The translations under genes were made by a program, and so were the position numbers. The notes under the pieces are model-generated. The model ran no database searches and had not been told where the DNA came from. It saw only the letters and a list, made by a program, of their open reading frames with translations. From positions 9,809,578 through 9,873,577 of the forward strand of contig CM063244.1 in the NCBI GenBank assembly GCA_032158295.1: a DNA stretch of 64,000 bases. The letters are read 5' to 3'. Below are positions 1 to 10,941 of this stretch, one piece after another (the stretch's first letter is position 1; every line of letters begins with the position of its first letter). The stretch is from Pycnopodia helianthoides. Taxonomy: Eukaryota; Echinodermata; Asteroidea; Forcipulatida; Asteriidae.

Positions 1-209
1 TGCTTGTTGAAAAGTGAAGAAGTGCACAAGCTTTACATGACAATTTGACATGTAACTAAATTCTTCTAAGCAAGACATTAATGCTAAGCAGATTTGCATC
101 GGGATGCTACAGGTGTCGGTATTGTAGTCTTGGCAAGTAATTATCTATTAGTTGCATATTTCTGAGCATGCGCCCGCTTCTGAGACCTATGGACTTACCT
201 TATTGTAGT

Positions 210-352
210 AAGGCCGTGTCCGAATTGGCCGCTACAGCTACAGCTACGGCTAGATTTCCACGTCATCATGCATTGAAGTATAGTATGTCCTTAGCAACAC
301 CCTCAGCAACAGTTGTAGCCGTAGCTGTAGCCGCCAATTCGGATACGGCCTA
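210..352. mobile_element. Short foldback MITE (GGCCGTGTCCGAATTGGC termini)
   Basis: Left end GGCCGTGTCCGAATTGGC followed by GCTACAGCTAC; right end the reverse complement (GTAGCTGTAGCCGCC then AATTCGGATACGGCC). About 143 bp with terminal inverted repeats of roughly 35-40 bp and TA at both edges. No coding capacity. Confidence 0.75.
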
Positions 353-1984
353 AGTCTGCTGAAAAGTGTCCCGAAAAAAAGTCTCCAAATGGGCCTTGGT
401 AGACTAGCTTATTGAGGTTGTACAATTTGCACAATATAAGCAACACTTATACAATTTTGGAGTTGATACAGGTACATTTGTTGTGTTGTTTTGTTTTTAT
501 AATTTGTATTTGTTGTGTGTGTGGGGGTGTTGACCCATTGAAACCAAGAACTTTTACAAAGGGATCCAGGTGCTTTGAAAGAACGAGGACGCCCTCGCTT
601 CGCTTTTGTGTACGAGAACCAATGAGGACGTCTCTACAAAAAAAACCTTAAGTCCCCACAATGGGAGAACGAAGAGAGGTCGATGATTAACCAGGTTGAC
701 ATGGGTGTGCGACTGCGCATGTGAATGTGTGTACTTGTAGTGACATCCAAACCGAGGACTTATAACAAAAGGGACAATAGGTCCACGATTGCTATCACAA
801 AGGAAAACAATGGGGTCCACGGTTGTCAGGACAAAGAGTTGAAACAATTGGAGGTTGTTACACACTTGGATGGATGTGTGTGTGTGTCACTCTCAATGGT
901 TTTATCTTTATGATTTTTAAAAGTTTGATCTAAAGTACCCCGCCTACTCCCCCCCCCAAACCCCGAAAACAACAACCTTATTTTGCAAATCGACCACAAT
1001 TCGCACATATTGTCATGCTATTTGTGTGTATTGGACCGATGCTAGCTTGTACGCGTGGAGACTGGAGAACCCTTGTTAGGGTGCTCTATGGGTGGGGGGG
1101 GGGGTTGGTCCTAGGCATGTGGTGGGGGGGGGATTGGTCCTAGGCGTGTTCAGAAATTCCATGTAATGCAGAAATGATACTCTGACTGATTGACAAGGCC
1201 TAGACAGATCCTGAATACACTCAGGAAATGGGTAGATGTCCTAGTGATTCAATCCAGTATGATTTGGGCTGATGGAGAATATGGGACAAAGGTCAACCAA
1301 AAGGTCGCCAACAAACGTTAACAAATGCCGTTTGAGCTGTTCACATACATGTGCTCTTGCCATACATGTAGTAGGAGGTGAACCATCTGAAGCATTGCTC
1401 CCATTCAAAGTTTATTTTACGTATCATCGAGCAAGTGAAACTTGGTAGTTATAACTAAATCAACAACCTTTTCTTTGTTCCTAGGTCATTGACCGCAGAT
1501 TGATTGTTATCAATATATTTCATAATCATTTTTGAACTTTGTACCGGCCCAAAACCATCTTTTTTCTGCAGGTCAGCTTTCCCAGTTAAAAGCTTTGAAA
1601 TATTGATTAATGTCAACTTAAATTTTTGGCTTCTTAGCTTCTTTGATAAACCATTACAAATAAATAAATAAATAAATACATGTACATAAAATTTATTTTC
1701 AATAATCACCAAAATTAAAACATGCCTTTGAAGATGCTAGGTTTGATTTTTAACCCCCAAATTTATGTTTAAACTTAAATAAGCTATTTTCATGAATTCA
1801 AGAAAGCTTTCATTTAAGGTTTTGCACGAACAAATCTGGCAAGGATAAGTGGTAGTTAATTAAAAGCAACAAATGAATTATTGTCAGGACCCTGACATTA
1901 AACCACTTCATCAGCCATGTGCAAACAAATTTGCTTGTTACATAAAATGTTTTGTGTATTGAAAGATTTTGCTTGTTTTTCGTA

Positions 1985-2314
1985 TTAAAGGTATTGTACA
2001 CTTTTGGTAACAGCTCAAAATCAGTGTCCACATTTTGTGTGATTCAACATATGCATGAACAAACAAACCTGTGAAAGTTTGAGCTCAATTGGTCATCGAG
2101 GTCACGAGGAAATAGTGAAAAGAGATCTGTTTTTTCAAATTATCGCGTGCGATAATTACTATTGTTTTACTCGTTTCTCAGAAACGATAGCATTTTAAGC
2201 AGAAATATTTTAAGGAACCCTTTCTACCATTACTTACTTTAAATCATGTAAGTTATGTGTGAATCTGTGAACATTGTGTTTTTCGATCTTACCAATAGTG
2301 TACAGGGCCTTTAA
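1985..2314. mobile_element. TTAA-flanked MITE, copy 1
   Basis: Begins TTAAAGGTATTGTACAC and ends as the inverse of TTAAAGGCCCTGTACAC, with TTAA on each edge. Interior closely matches 52059-52396 in opposite orientation (CACAGGTTTGTTTGTT, GAGCTCAATTGGTCATCGAG). TTAA target sites are typical of piggyBac-type transposition; no transposase is present. Confidence 0.75.
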
Positions 2315-2692
2315 AAGAGCATCATTAGTTAAAATTCAGAGAACAAATTATTTAACAAAATTTTTTCCGCAGAAATCAGGCAATGCAGCTTTACAGAAGA
2401 ATTTCCAGAAGAAAAAAATCCACCAAAATCATCTAACAAATTTTATTATTACAATTTTTTTTAAACGGTGAACACACACATTTCTCTCTGCAGTACATTG
2501 TTGTTTCCACGAGTAAATACAGCTTTCTTTACGAGATCATTCTTAAAAAAGGACAATTATTGACAGATTTTGACAGGCTGCATTTATTTCCATCCATAAC
2601 AGAAGACCATAATTTGAATTTATCTGGTCTGAATTTAACGAGCCTAAGGCTGTGTATTGTGGGTGATTAGGCATTTTATGTGATGTCCTGTT

Positions 2693-2717
2693 TGTGTGTG
2701 TGTGTGTGTGTGTGTGA
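2693..2717. repeat. (GT)n microsatellite
   Basis: A run of about 12 GT dinucleotides beginning near tgtttgtgtgtg. Confidence 0.9.
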
Positions 2718-2887
2718 AAGGCCGACACTCTGCTCTGTTGGGTAAAAAAATAATCTTGTGAAACTGATAAGTGTTTACACTAAAATACATTATGGTGATT
2801 TTTTTGTTTAATGGTGCATTGTTTGTGAAAAAAACAAACATGCAGACCACTTTTGGTCAGTATTGAGTGTACATGTACTAGTGCTAC

Positions 2888-3283
2888 CAGGGCTTGAATT
2901 CTTGGGGAAAATCTACAAGAGAGCAGGGCTTGTAGCTCAAAATGTTCACTGGACCAGAATTCTTTTTAGACGAGACCAGATCAAAATGAGAAAAATACTT
3001 TCTGACACAGCTTAACTGTTTTTGTTTGAACAAGGAGCACTAAGACGTCTGACATTAGTCAGAGAATTTGTCTTTTATATGCTTCATTACTCAACCGAAT
3101 TGAAAGGTATTTACCAGACTCAAAGTCAACAATTTGAACATAATTTGTTTCAGTTCAGAGTGAGGTACTTACTGTTATTCAATTGAACCGACACAAGACA
3201 GCCGGACTTGTCTGATCATGAGTTTACTGGCCTGACACTAAAATCACTAGCTTCGGGGTCCAGTGTAAAATTGAGCCCTGACT
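2888..3283. mobile_element. Probable foldback element (CAGGGCTTGAATT / AATTGAGCCCTG ends)
   Basis: Left end CAGGGCTTGAATTC and right end AAAATTGAGCCCTG are imperfect inverted repeats. A related piece with GACTGGACAAGTC and GGCCAGTAAACTC lies at 9128-9195. No open frame of note. Confidence 0.45.
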
Positions 3284-3454
3284 ACTGCTGTAGTTATGTG
3301 TTGAGGTTTTTTTGTTCTTCTTCTTCTGGCAGTATGCGTACACATGTACATGGTATTTTTGACCTTAATTGTTTTGGTTGTACAGTATGACATCTACATC
3401 TATTGCAGTGTACGGCGCCATTGTGGATACAACAATCCTACAGCAGCATGAAAG

Positions 3455-3535
3455 TGTGCACATTGTACATGTGTGCACATGTACATGTGCACATGTACAT
3501 GTGCACATGTACATGTGTGCACATGTGCATTGCCT
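3455..3535. repeat. Alternating purine-pyrimidine ACATGTGC microsatellite
   Basis: About 80 bp of near-perfect alternating purine/pyrimidine built from TACATG and TGCACATG units. Self-complementary throughout, so it can form hairpins or Z-DNA. Confidence 0.85.
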
Positions 3536-4427
3536 ATACATGTTGCCAAACGCAACTGTCATTTTTTTTAGCAGAGTGTAGCTGTATGGAAAAATACTCA
3601 CAGTAACGTGTGTGAAGCTTTCATAGGAAAAAAAAAAAAATAATAATAGACTAAAATCAATACAAAAATCTAGCCCATTATTTGTATCGATCGTTTGTGA
3701 TGGCTCACATGATTGGAATAAACCAAACGTAAATTGACAGCTTTTAGTATTTAATAAACTTGTCACAACTTACCTTGTCCGGAGAAATATTGCCTTCCTA
3801 AATACAGTTAGTGTGTGAGAAATTTGTCCCTAAATATCTTGGTCCATATTTCCATTTGCTAAATCAACATAAAGCATTCATAATGTGTTGTGAACGTGCA
3901 CAGTATCTTGCATAAAAAAAACCAAATATTTTTGTTGAATATTCTCAAAATTGTATCCACCTGAAAAAATATAAATTTCCCCCAGAGATTCTGTCGGCGA
4001 ATTGTGCAGAAATTTCCTCTTATAGTGCCCTCTTTTGACTCAATTTTCTTCAGCCAATGTTAATTTACCGTATGGGGGACACTCACAGTGGTGCAGAAAA
4101 TCCTTTTACATCGGCTTAGGCACTGTCCGTCTGTTCGAAATCCCAATTATAAAAACCCGTTTTGTTGAAAAGTGTAAAAAATAAAGGAAAAACTGTAATT
4201 AAACTTGTCTGTTTGGTAAAATTTGTCAATTCCTGTCCTCTGGCATAGTTTTCGCGAAGGGTCAACTTGCGTGGGACACTCAATGGTTGTGTTGCACATG
4301 TTTTTATATTGAGTACCTCGGTATGTATTGATTGCGTTAATGTGTTATTTTGCGTCCGCATAAGCTTGCGCGCCAACTCGCGCACCAACTTGCGTATGGC
4401 TGAAAGCACCGAATGGGCCTTAGCCAA

Positions 4428-4683
4428 CAGGGCCCAATTTCATGGCTCTGCTTACCGCCGAATTCTGCGCTTGCGGTGACCATTCTCCGCTTACTGTTCA
4501 AGCGCCAAATTTCTGCGCTAGCTGTGTAAGCATAGAATGCCTAGTAACGTGGAGTACGCACGCGCACAAGCCAAAAATTCCCCGCCAACCCGCGAAATAC
4601 GCTTGACGTAAGCGCGGAATTCCCTGCTTCCGCAAGCGCCGATTCTTTGCTTACGGTAAGCAGAGTCATGAAATTGGGCCCTG
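4428..4683. mobile_element. GGGCCCAATTTCATG foldback MITE
   Basis: Ends CAGGGCCCAATTTCATGGC and its inverse GTCATGAAATTGGGCCCTG; the inverted repeat continues into CTCTGCTTACCG. Member of a family found in five other places here (11399, 22946, 30916, 39213, 51592). Confidence 0.8.
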
Positions 4684-6050
4684 GTCTTAAACAGCTCTAG
4701 CTTTGTAATTATTGGCTGTTTAATGCCAGGATTGCCGGTGATTATTGTTCATGTGACCACCTTTCCACCAATAGGACTTCCTTAATCGTCCGAGGTATTT
4801 ATGAATTGGTTTTAAAAGCTTAAGTAAAGCAATCTGGAGCATTTAAAAAAGTAGGAAAAAAAAGAAGATCTTTGTGAATTTGCTCTTTAAAAAAATAAAT
4901 AAATAAATAAAAATCGTGGGTATCACTAACAATTTGCATGTGTCGGCCCGGATATGCTAACGTTGTGCACGGAGAGAGCTGTGATGTTTTGTGCACACTG
5001 AATGCCAGCATTGGGCTAGCGAATGGTAAAATTTGAGTAGCAACTGATACATCTTTATGTGGCATTTTTGCTACACAGTGTACATACTTTGCATGTGTAG
5101 TTATCGCACCGTTAGTTTTTGACCTCAAATATTAAATGCCAGTAACCTTGACCTACTTACTGTGCATGCAGGGTTGGTTTTTTCCAAATGACATAGTTAA
5201 AGATAAACATCAATTGGCGTTCTAATTTTATACATTGTGAAGATTGTAGCTTTACTGTGACGAAGAAATTTAGGGGTCACATTATGTGCACATTACATTA
5301 TCCATCGGGAAGAAAAAATCCACTGTATAGTTCACGCCATACGTTGGTTAAGTAGTGAAATTGGTACATGTGTAGTATTTGCATTGGATTGGCTGCCCGG
5401 AATGTGCACTGAGATTATTTTACTATGTACATTTCCCACACATGCATAATGCTGAGTTACCTGCATACAGAAGAGAGACCTGTCCCGTCTGGTAATGGAT
5501 TTTTGTAACTGTCAGATTAAAGTTGGCACTGACGGCGTTTTTTGGGGCTGGATGGCAGACGGGCGACCAGGTTCTCTTGCGTCTGCACCGAGACTTTGGG
5601 CCTCGGCCATTTTTTTTTGCAGTGCGGGTGGTGCACAATTTCTAATGAAGAACTTTTTGTATTGAAAATGTGCTCAAGTGTGTTGCGTACATGTATGGGT
5701 TGAACTTCAATGTTCATGTCGTGGGAAAAAACTTCATGACAGAAAGTAAAAGTGCTCGCAGAGTCGTTGACAATGGGTAATTTAAGACTTTCCATTCTTC
5801 CATTGTTTGAGCCTCCGTGAATGGAGCTTGTTTCCTGAAGTTGTGTTCACCTTGTTTTTGAGTGGTATTATTTTTGGGGGGTCTCGAGGTCTTAAATGCA
5901 AGCGTGAATGACAACAATGATGAAAAGAAGAACAAAAAAAGAAGCTTAAGATTCTGTATATTTTGCCATTTTGTTAACAACAAACATTTGTACGTTCTTC
6001 ATACTTGCTCTGAAATTGTTGTGCATACTTTTGTAACAAGGATGTCTACG

Positions 6051-6243
6051 GCAGGCCTGGAATTACATGGAGGCCTTTGAGGCCACAGAGGCCACAGAGG
6101 CCATGGCCTCCATTGCCCTGGTCTTGGTCTTGGCCTTGGACCACCTTCAAAACTTCCCCATATACTTTAAGATTTTCCAATGAAAGTGCCCTTTACAAAA
6201 CGAAGATGGCCTTGCCCTCTCCAAGATGAAATTCCAGGCCTGC
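6051..6243. mobile_element. GCAGGCCTGGAATT MITE, complete copy
   Basis: Terminal inverted repeat GCAGGCCTGGAATT / AATTCCAGGCCTGC. Interior has CCACAGAGGCCATGGCCTCC and a conserved AAAGTGCCCTTT block. Diverged copies lie at 27266-27432, 46737-46855 and 61399-61470. Confidence 0.75.
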
Positions 6244-6401
6244 TACCGTAAACATTGCAAATGCCAAAACTCTAAATTAGCCTATTCTGAATGGCAGACC
6301 CATTTTGAAATTTATACAATTCTGAATTTCATACCATTTTGAATTTTGAACTGAACATAAATCCGATGCATTTGTCTCTCCCTTCTCGCTCATTATCAGA
6401 T

Positions 6402-6590
6402 ATGATGCAGCAGCACCAACAGCTGATGGTGTCACCGGCCAAGCGAGGGCGTAAACCCAAGGAGGGCAAACAGAAGAGAAAGAGACGACCCAAGCCTACA
6501 GACCACATCAAGAAGCCCAAGACGGGCTACTTCTACTACCTGGAGGCATTCAGGAAGAACTTCGGCAAGAATGGAGAGCAGATTCCACGG
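6402..6590 (+). CDS. HMG gene exon 1 (visible): basic N-terminus and first half of HMG box A
   Basis: 63 codons from ATG ATG CAG to the donor CGG|gtaaga. It carries the AT-hook-like RGRKP motif, a Lys/Arg-rich run and the first helix of HMG box A (KTGYFYYLEAFRKNFGKN). The acceptor ag at 6398-6399 follows a pyrimidine-rich tract, so the spliced exon may begin at 6400, two bases before the ATG. The frame is open upstream to 6339, so translation from an earlier exon is possible. Confidence 0.85.
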
Positions 6591-9500
6591 GTAAGACGGA
6601 GGAACAGCTTAGCATTTCATTTCAAGATGCTAGGTCGGAATTTTCGGCCACTTTGGTCCCAAAATCTATATTACTATTTCAAATCTATTTGCTATATAGC
6701 TATCTAACAGCTATGTATAGCTATTTTTGTTGATTCGAGAAAGTTAGTATTGCATGAACAAATCTGCCAATGATAAGTGGTAGTTAAAGGAACATTACAG
6801 AATTGGTAAGAAAAGAACTTGTAAAATATACTTTTTGATCACAGATTTACATAAAACTTACACGGTCTAATGATGATGTTAGTAGAAAACATCCCTTGAA
6901 ATATTTCTGTCTGAAATGCCATATTTGATGAGAAATGAATAAACTAATTTTCCGATTGGAGTTATCGCTCTGTGAGCGTTTTATTCATTTGTTGAATCTA
7001 TATGATTTCATGCAAAGTGTTTTTCAGTATTTTCTCGTGACCCAGATGGCCGATCGATCTCAAACTTCTACAGGTTTGTCAGTTTATGTATATGGTGGAT
7101 TACATAAAGTGCTTACACTGCCAGCAACTGTTTTGTTAGCAAAAACCAATTCTGTAATGTTCCTTTAATTAAAATGGGAAAAATGAATAATTGTCGGGAT
7201 CCAGAGATTATCTCATTCTCACGCCCTTCAGCCATGTACATGTACATGTACCACAAATTTGCGTGTTACATGTATTTTGTGCATTGTCTGTTGCCTGTAT
7301 GAAAGATTTTGGATGGGGATTTTTAGTTTGAAACGGCATACTGTCAAAATTTGTTCCGGGAAAAAGTTCTTTAAACAAAATTTGTTTCGGCGAAAACTGG
7401 GCCATGCAACTTTGAATGAAAAAAAAAAAAGAGAAGGAAAAGGAATTATCCGATTGAAAACTACTTACCAACCGAATTAACCTGTGGTATAGTATTCAAA
7501 ATGTGGTATTAACGGGCTCGATAGTCTTACTACTTTAATGTGATTTTTACTTTTTTTTATTATTTGCCCTTAAAAAAGTCAGCAAATTGACTATTAAATA
7601 GACTGAAAAGTCTATAATCACTAGACCATATGGACATGTAGGTCATCCCTTTTACTCAATAAAGTTTGAAATTATAATAATAAAAATTTAAAAATAATAA
7701 TAATGACAAAACTGTACGTCCAAACAGTTAAAACTGGTTTCCATTGGGTCCCTGCATACATTACCACATTTCTGTTTGGTGGTGTGGTCCGAAGGTGAAC
7801 TATACGAACCAACTGTGGTTGAGTAACTGGAAGTAACATGAATTGAAAATTTGAAGAAAAAAATAATAATAATAAAATGATTGGGAATGGAAATCCTTCG
7901 CCTTGTGTCTGTAAGGTTGACATTCTGGCCCTTTTAAAAAAAGATTTTAGGGTCGAACGAATAGAAATTGACTAAAGTGGGACTTGAACCTGCGACCTCT
8001 AGATTGACAAGCCAGGGCTCTACAGACTGAGCTATCTACTGGCGGTCTTCCATTAGAGGCCTGTCACGATCTGTATAATCGTTGCACAATGCCCAGAATT
8101 GGCTACTATTGATTTGTTCACACATTTTGTCAGTAAAAAATGTATAAACAAGTAATGCAACTCTAGACATAATTTTTTCTTCTTCAGGGTTCTCTCCTGA
8201 TATGCATGAATTGTGGCGATATATCTAATTCAAGGCTAAGACACTAAAAAAGTTGGTTTATTTTACTTCAGGTCAAATTAACAGAAATCATAAAGACAAA
8301 ACTGTTTAGAATGCCCCAGATGCTCCAAATTCAGAAATTTTGATCCAGGATGCCCCCCCTGCTCTTGTTTAAAAAAATTCCTTGGAAGAACCCTGGTTTT
8401 GTAATGCAAAGTAGATACTATGTTCACATGGGAAACCATTGGAAATTGTGACCTTTACTTTGATCTTTTGGGTTGACTGGAGAAAGGGCAAGTCATGCTT
8501 CCATTTGTGGCTGCTGTGTGTTTTTTGGTAGAATCCACTTGCAGTCGCTAATGGGCTTAAAGTAGCTGTCTTTTAGAAGAGATCAATATTTTAATTATTC
8601 AGGGATGCCAGTTTTTCCGGCTATTGCTGGGATTCTGGCTCTTTTCATATTTTTTCCCCAAAGAAATCCGGCGCTCCTTTTTCCATTTAGCCGGAATTTT
8701 TTTTATTTTACAGCGCGTGCAAAATGTTTTCTAGCTCTGAGGCAAAGAGTTACTGGCATCCTTGATTATTCAGTGGACAGAGAACCTGCCGAAGCCAACG
8801 ACAACAAAGTTGAAGCATTTATAGGAGAAAAAATAACCACACTGACCTTGCAATCATCCTGATAATGTTTTTCAGTTTTGTTGTTGTACGAATTGAAAAA
8901 AATAAAATGATACTTGTTTTTTTTTTGTGGCATCTCCCAGGCCAGTGAAATAACAAAAGCATGTGGAGCCAAGTGGACCTCTATGAATGAAACCGAGAGG
9001 AAACCGTATGCCGAGCTGGCGTTAACTGACAGAGAGAGGTACCTTGCCCAGGTGAGTTTTGGATTCACTTTTGAGAAGTTTCTGTATCCCATATCTTCCT
9101 ACTGTCACCTCAATTTTTACACTAGTCCGCAGGCCCGAGGCCAGTGATTTAAGCGCTGGGCCAGTAAACTCGAGACTGGACAAGTCTGGCGTTTTTTTTG
9201 TTTTTTCCCCAATTTTGTGATATAAATTCATTCAAAGAAGGAAGGAAAGAAGGAAGAAGCATTTCAGTATTGGTTGGAGGGGTGGGGTCGGGTTGGGCAA
9301 GGTTTTAGCAAGGATTTGGAAAAAGGGTGTCCAAATTTGCTGGAAATCTAAAAACTTGGCGTCCAAATTATTCACTTACAATATATTTAAATGACAGACA
9401 AAACAGGGTGTCCAGATTTACACCAGGACGTCCAAAAGACACCTGGACACCCCTCTGGCAAACACTTTGGGGTGGGGTGGGGATGGGGGTGGGGTTGAGA

Positions 9501-10941
9501 GACACGTATTGTTACACTTGCACAAAACAAAGTACTGTGACTTTTTGTTGCTGCTACAACATCCTGTCATTCGTAAAACATTGTCAGGTGTTCATAAATG
9601 TAATTAACAACACTATCCCATGCCTTAAATCCACAGAGAGAAATGTTCACAAAGAAGCGTGACCCCGACAAGCCCAAGAAGCCTGCCACGGCATATTTCC
9701 TCTTCCTGGAAGACTTCCGCAAGAAGATGAAGGGTATCCCGCTGGAACCAGGCAAGCGTCTGACCGTCATCTGCGGAGAGGAGTGGAATAAACTGACCGA
9801 TCAGCAGAAGAAGCCCTACCAGGACCAGGTGGCCATCAAGTATCAACTCTATGAGGAGGCCATGAGAGAGTGGAGGCTTAAGGTGAGGGGTGGCGGTCAC
9901 TGTCTCATTGGGCTTAGCTGTCCTATCTGAGTAAGGGAGACTGAAGGGTGGTAGACGAGGCTTAAAGTTAGGGGTGGTTGTCACTGTCTAATCGGGCTTA
10001 GCTGTCCTATCTGAGTAAGGGAGACTGAAAGGTGGTAGATGAGGCTTAAGGTGAGGGGTGGCGGTCACTGTTTCATTGGGCTTAGCTGTCTCATCTGAGT
10101 AAGGGAGACTGAAGGGTGGTAGACGAGGCTTAAGGTGAGGGTGGCGGTCACTGTTTCATTGGGCTTAGCTGTCTTATCTGAGTAAGGGAGACTGAAGGGT
10201 GGTAGACGAGGCTTAAGGTGAGGGGTGGTGGTCACTGTTTCATTGGACTCAGGCGTCTTGTTGGACTCATGCGCTGAACTTTGTTTTTGAAAGGGGGCAG
10301 CAATTTTATGAGGAAATTTAAAGTTTTGAACTAATTTTTCAAGGGGCACCAAGAGGATCATGACAAAAGCCCAATAGCTTTTGGTGTCATGGGCTAATCA
10401 TAGCCAATTTGGGGAATAGAGATATATAGGTCTGGAAATGGTTGAGAGCCACTGTCTTTGTAAAGCACTTTATACTCGGTACTATCCCAAGTTTTGTGAA
10501 AAAAGTCAAAACAAATTAGACTAACTTTAATTAAGCTGGCATTTTCACAGTTTTGTTGATGGTGTCTGAACTCTTCTGTAATTCTTTTCAAAGCAGAAAG
10601 GTATTCCTGAACCACACAAATCGCCAGCACAACCTGCACAGCCGAGCATAAGTCATATGCAGGCAGCCACCATGCAGCAGCAACATCAGCAGCAGCAGCA
10701 GCACCAGCAACAACAGCAGCAGCACCGGCAGCACCTCAGCCAGGTAGGCCTGGGCATGAGCAGCAGCTACAACGGCAGCACGCAGGCGGCCGCTGTCCAC
10801 CAGCAGATGCAGATGCAGAGGATGCACATGCAGCAGCAGCAGCAGCACCACCACCACCAAGCGCCGCAGCCGGATGAGGAAGACGAAGAAGAGTACGACG
10901 ACGAGGACGACGACGATCTGGAATATGGGGACGACGAGTAA
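6402..10941 (+). CDS. Two-HMG-box chromatin protein (HMGB-like), 4 coding exons
   Basis: Exons 6402-6590, 8941-9051, 9637-9882 and 10597-10941 all join in phase 0 with GT/AG sites, giving 296 residues. Order: basic stretch with AT-hook-like KRGRKPKEG (about 14-22); HMG box A (about 37-100, IKKPKTGYFYYLEAFRK to RERYLAQ); HMG box B (about 108-180, DPDKPKKPATAYFLFLEDFR to EEAMREW); Gln/His-rich linker (about 203-274); acidic tail (about 275-296). Tandem HMG boxes with an acidic tail are the HMGB plan: nuclear, sequence-nonspecific DNA bending. At 296 residues it is longer than vertebrate HMGB1 (about 215) because of the basic N-terminus and Q/H linker. A strong acceptor (ctcattatcag) lies just before the first ATG, so a 5' UTR exon or further coding exon upstream is likely and the start is uncertain. 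Exact orthology is not assigned. The next gene, FBH1, is convergent. Confidence 0.9.
6784..7168. mobile_element. TTAA-flanked MITE, copy 2, in HMG intron 1
   Basis: Perfect terminal inverted repeats of 24 bp (TTAAAGGAACATTACAG... and its inverse), TTAA at both edges. The interior is distantly related to the 1985-2314 element (GATCGATCTCAAACTTC, ACAGGTTTGTCAG). Perfect ends suggest relatively recent insertion. Confidence 0.8.
7540..7660. repeat. Dispersed repeat shared with 53595-53690
   Basis: Contains GACTGAAAAGTCTATAA, then ACCATATGGACATGTAGGTC. Its partner at 53595-53690 has GCCTGAAAAGTCTATAA and CCATATGAACGTGTAGGTC. Ends of the element are not defined. Confidence 0.55.
7668..8050 (-). 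mobile_element. tRNA-derived SINE (family with GGTCGCAGGTTCAAGTCC head)
   Basis: On the - strand the 5' end reads like a tRNA: box A TAGCTCAGTCTGTAGAGC and box B GGTTCAAGTCCCACTT (8041 to 7979), followed by a unique body and an ATT-rich tail at 7668-7700. The anticodon stem is imperfect, so it is a SINE head rather than a functional tRNA gene. A related head lies at 57478-57545. Confidence 0.6.
8941..9051 (+). CDS. HMG gene exon 2: second half of HMG box A
   Basis: 37 codons between a T-rich acceptor (catctcccag) and donor CAG|gtgagt, phase 0 on both sides. It encodes ASEITKACGAKWTSM, then ETERKPYAELALTDRERYLAQ in two steps, the helix 2/3 part of an HMG box (conserved W and KPY). Box A is interrupted by a 2.35-kb intron. 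Confidence 0.9.
9236..9257. repeat. (GGAA/AAGG)n microsatellite in HMG intron 2
   Basis: Short GAAGGAAGGAAAGAAGGAAG tract. Confidence 0.7.
9329..9460. repeat. GTGTCCA-type repeat, related to the 52.7-kb array
   Basis: Several irregular copies of GTGTCCAAATTTG, GGCGTCCAAATT, GGGTGTCCAGATTT and an inverted piece CACCTGGACACCC. The same GGTGTCCA core forms the 20-bp tandem array at 52728-53003. Confidence 0.5.
9637..9882 (+). CDS. HMG gene exon 3: complete HMG box B
   Basis: 82 codons, acceptor ccacag and donor CTTAAG|gtgagg. A complete HMG box lies on this exon: DPDKPKKPATAYFLFLEDFR, then GEEWNKLTDQQKKPYQDQ, then YEEAMREW. Reading past the donor stops after 18 codons (TGA near 9930). The donor is reiterated downstream by an 84-bp tandem repeat. 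Confidence 0.92.
9877..10250 (+). repeat. 84-bp tandem repeat that reiterates the HMG exon 3 donor
   Basis: CTTAAG recurs at 9877, 9961, 10045, 10129 and 10212 (spacing 84, 84, 84, 83). Each unit contains the last bases of exon 3 followed by the donor: CTTAAG|gtgagg is intact in units 1, 3, 4 and 5 and mutated to CTTAAAGTTAGG in unit 2. About 4.5 copies. Confidence 0.92.
10597..10941 (+). CDS. HMG gene exon 4: Gln/His-rich linker and acidic tail
   Basis: Starts after acceptor ttcaaagcag; 114 codons then TAA at 10939-10941. Residues begin KGIPEPHKSPAQPAQP, pass through CAG/CAA/CAC-encoded Gln/His runs with interspersed Met, and end in a 22-residue Asp/Glu tail (DEEDEEEYDD... to GDDE). The phase fits exon 3 exactly. 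CAG-tract length is likely to be polymorphic. Confidence 0.9.
   Translation, partial: KGIPEPHKSPAQPAQPSISHMQAATMQQQHQQQQQHQQQQQQHRQHLSQVGLGMSSSYNGSTQAAAVHQQMQMQRMHMQQQQQHHHHQAPQPDEEDEEEYDDEDDDDLEYGDDE

Larger units (their letters stand above)
1..6399. other. Sequence upstream of the visible HMG exons, no recognised gene
   Basis: Both strands were scanned; open frames here are short and unlike known proteins. Content: foldback MITEs (210-352, 2888-3283, 4428-4683, 6051-6243), a TTAA-flanked element (1985-2314), a GT microsatellite (2693-2717), an ACATGTGC microsatellite (3455-3535), and a G-run repeated as a 36-bp direct pair near 1088-1150. A 5' exon and promoter of the HMG gene may lie here but I cannot identify them. 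Confidence 0.5.

Noticed and set aside
5423..5983. Overlapping - strand frames of 71-92 codons
   Set aside because: No recognisable domain and biased low-complexity composition; no splice support.
7979..8041. Functional tRNA gene on the - strand
   Set aside because: Box A and box B are present but the anticodon stem is mismatched and a SINE body with ATT tail follows.
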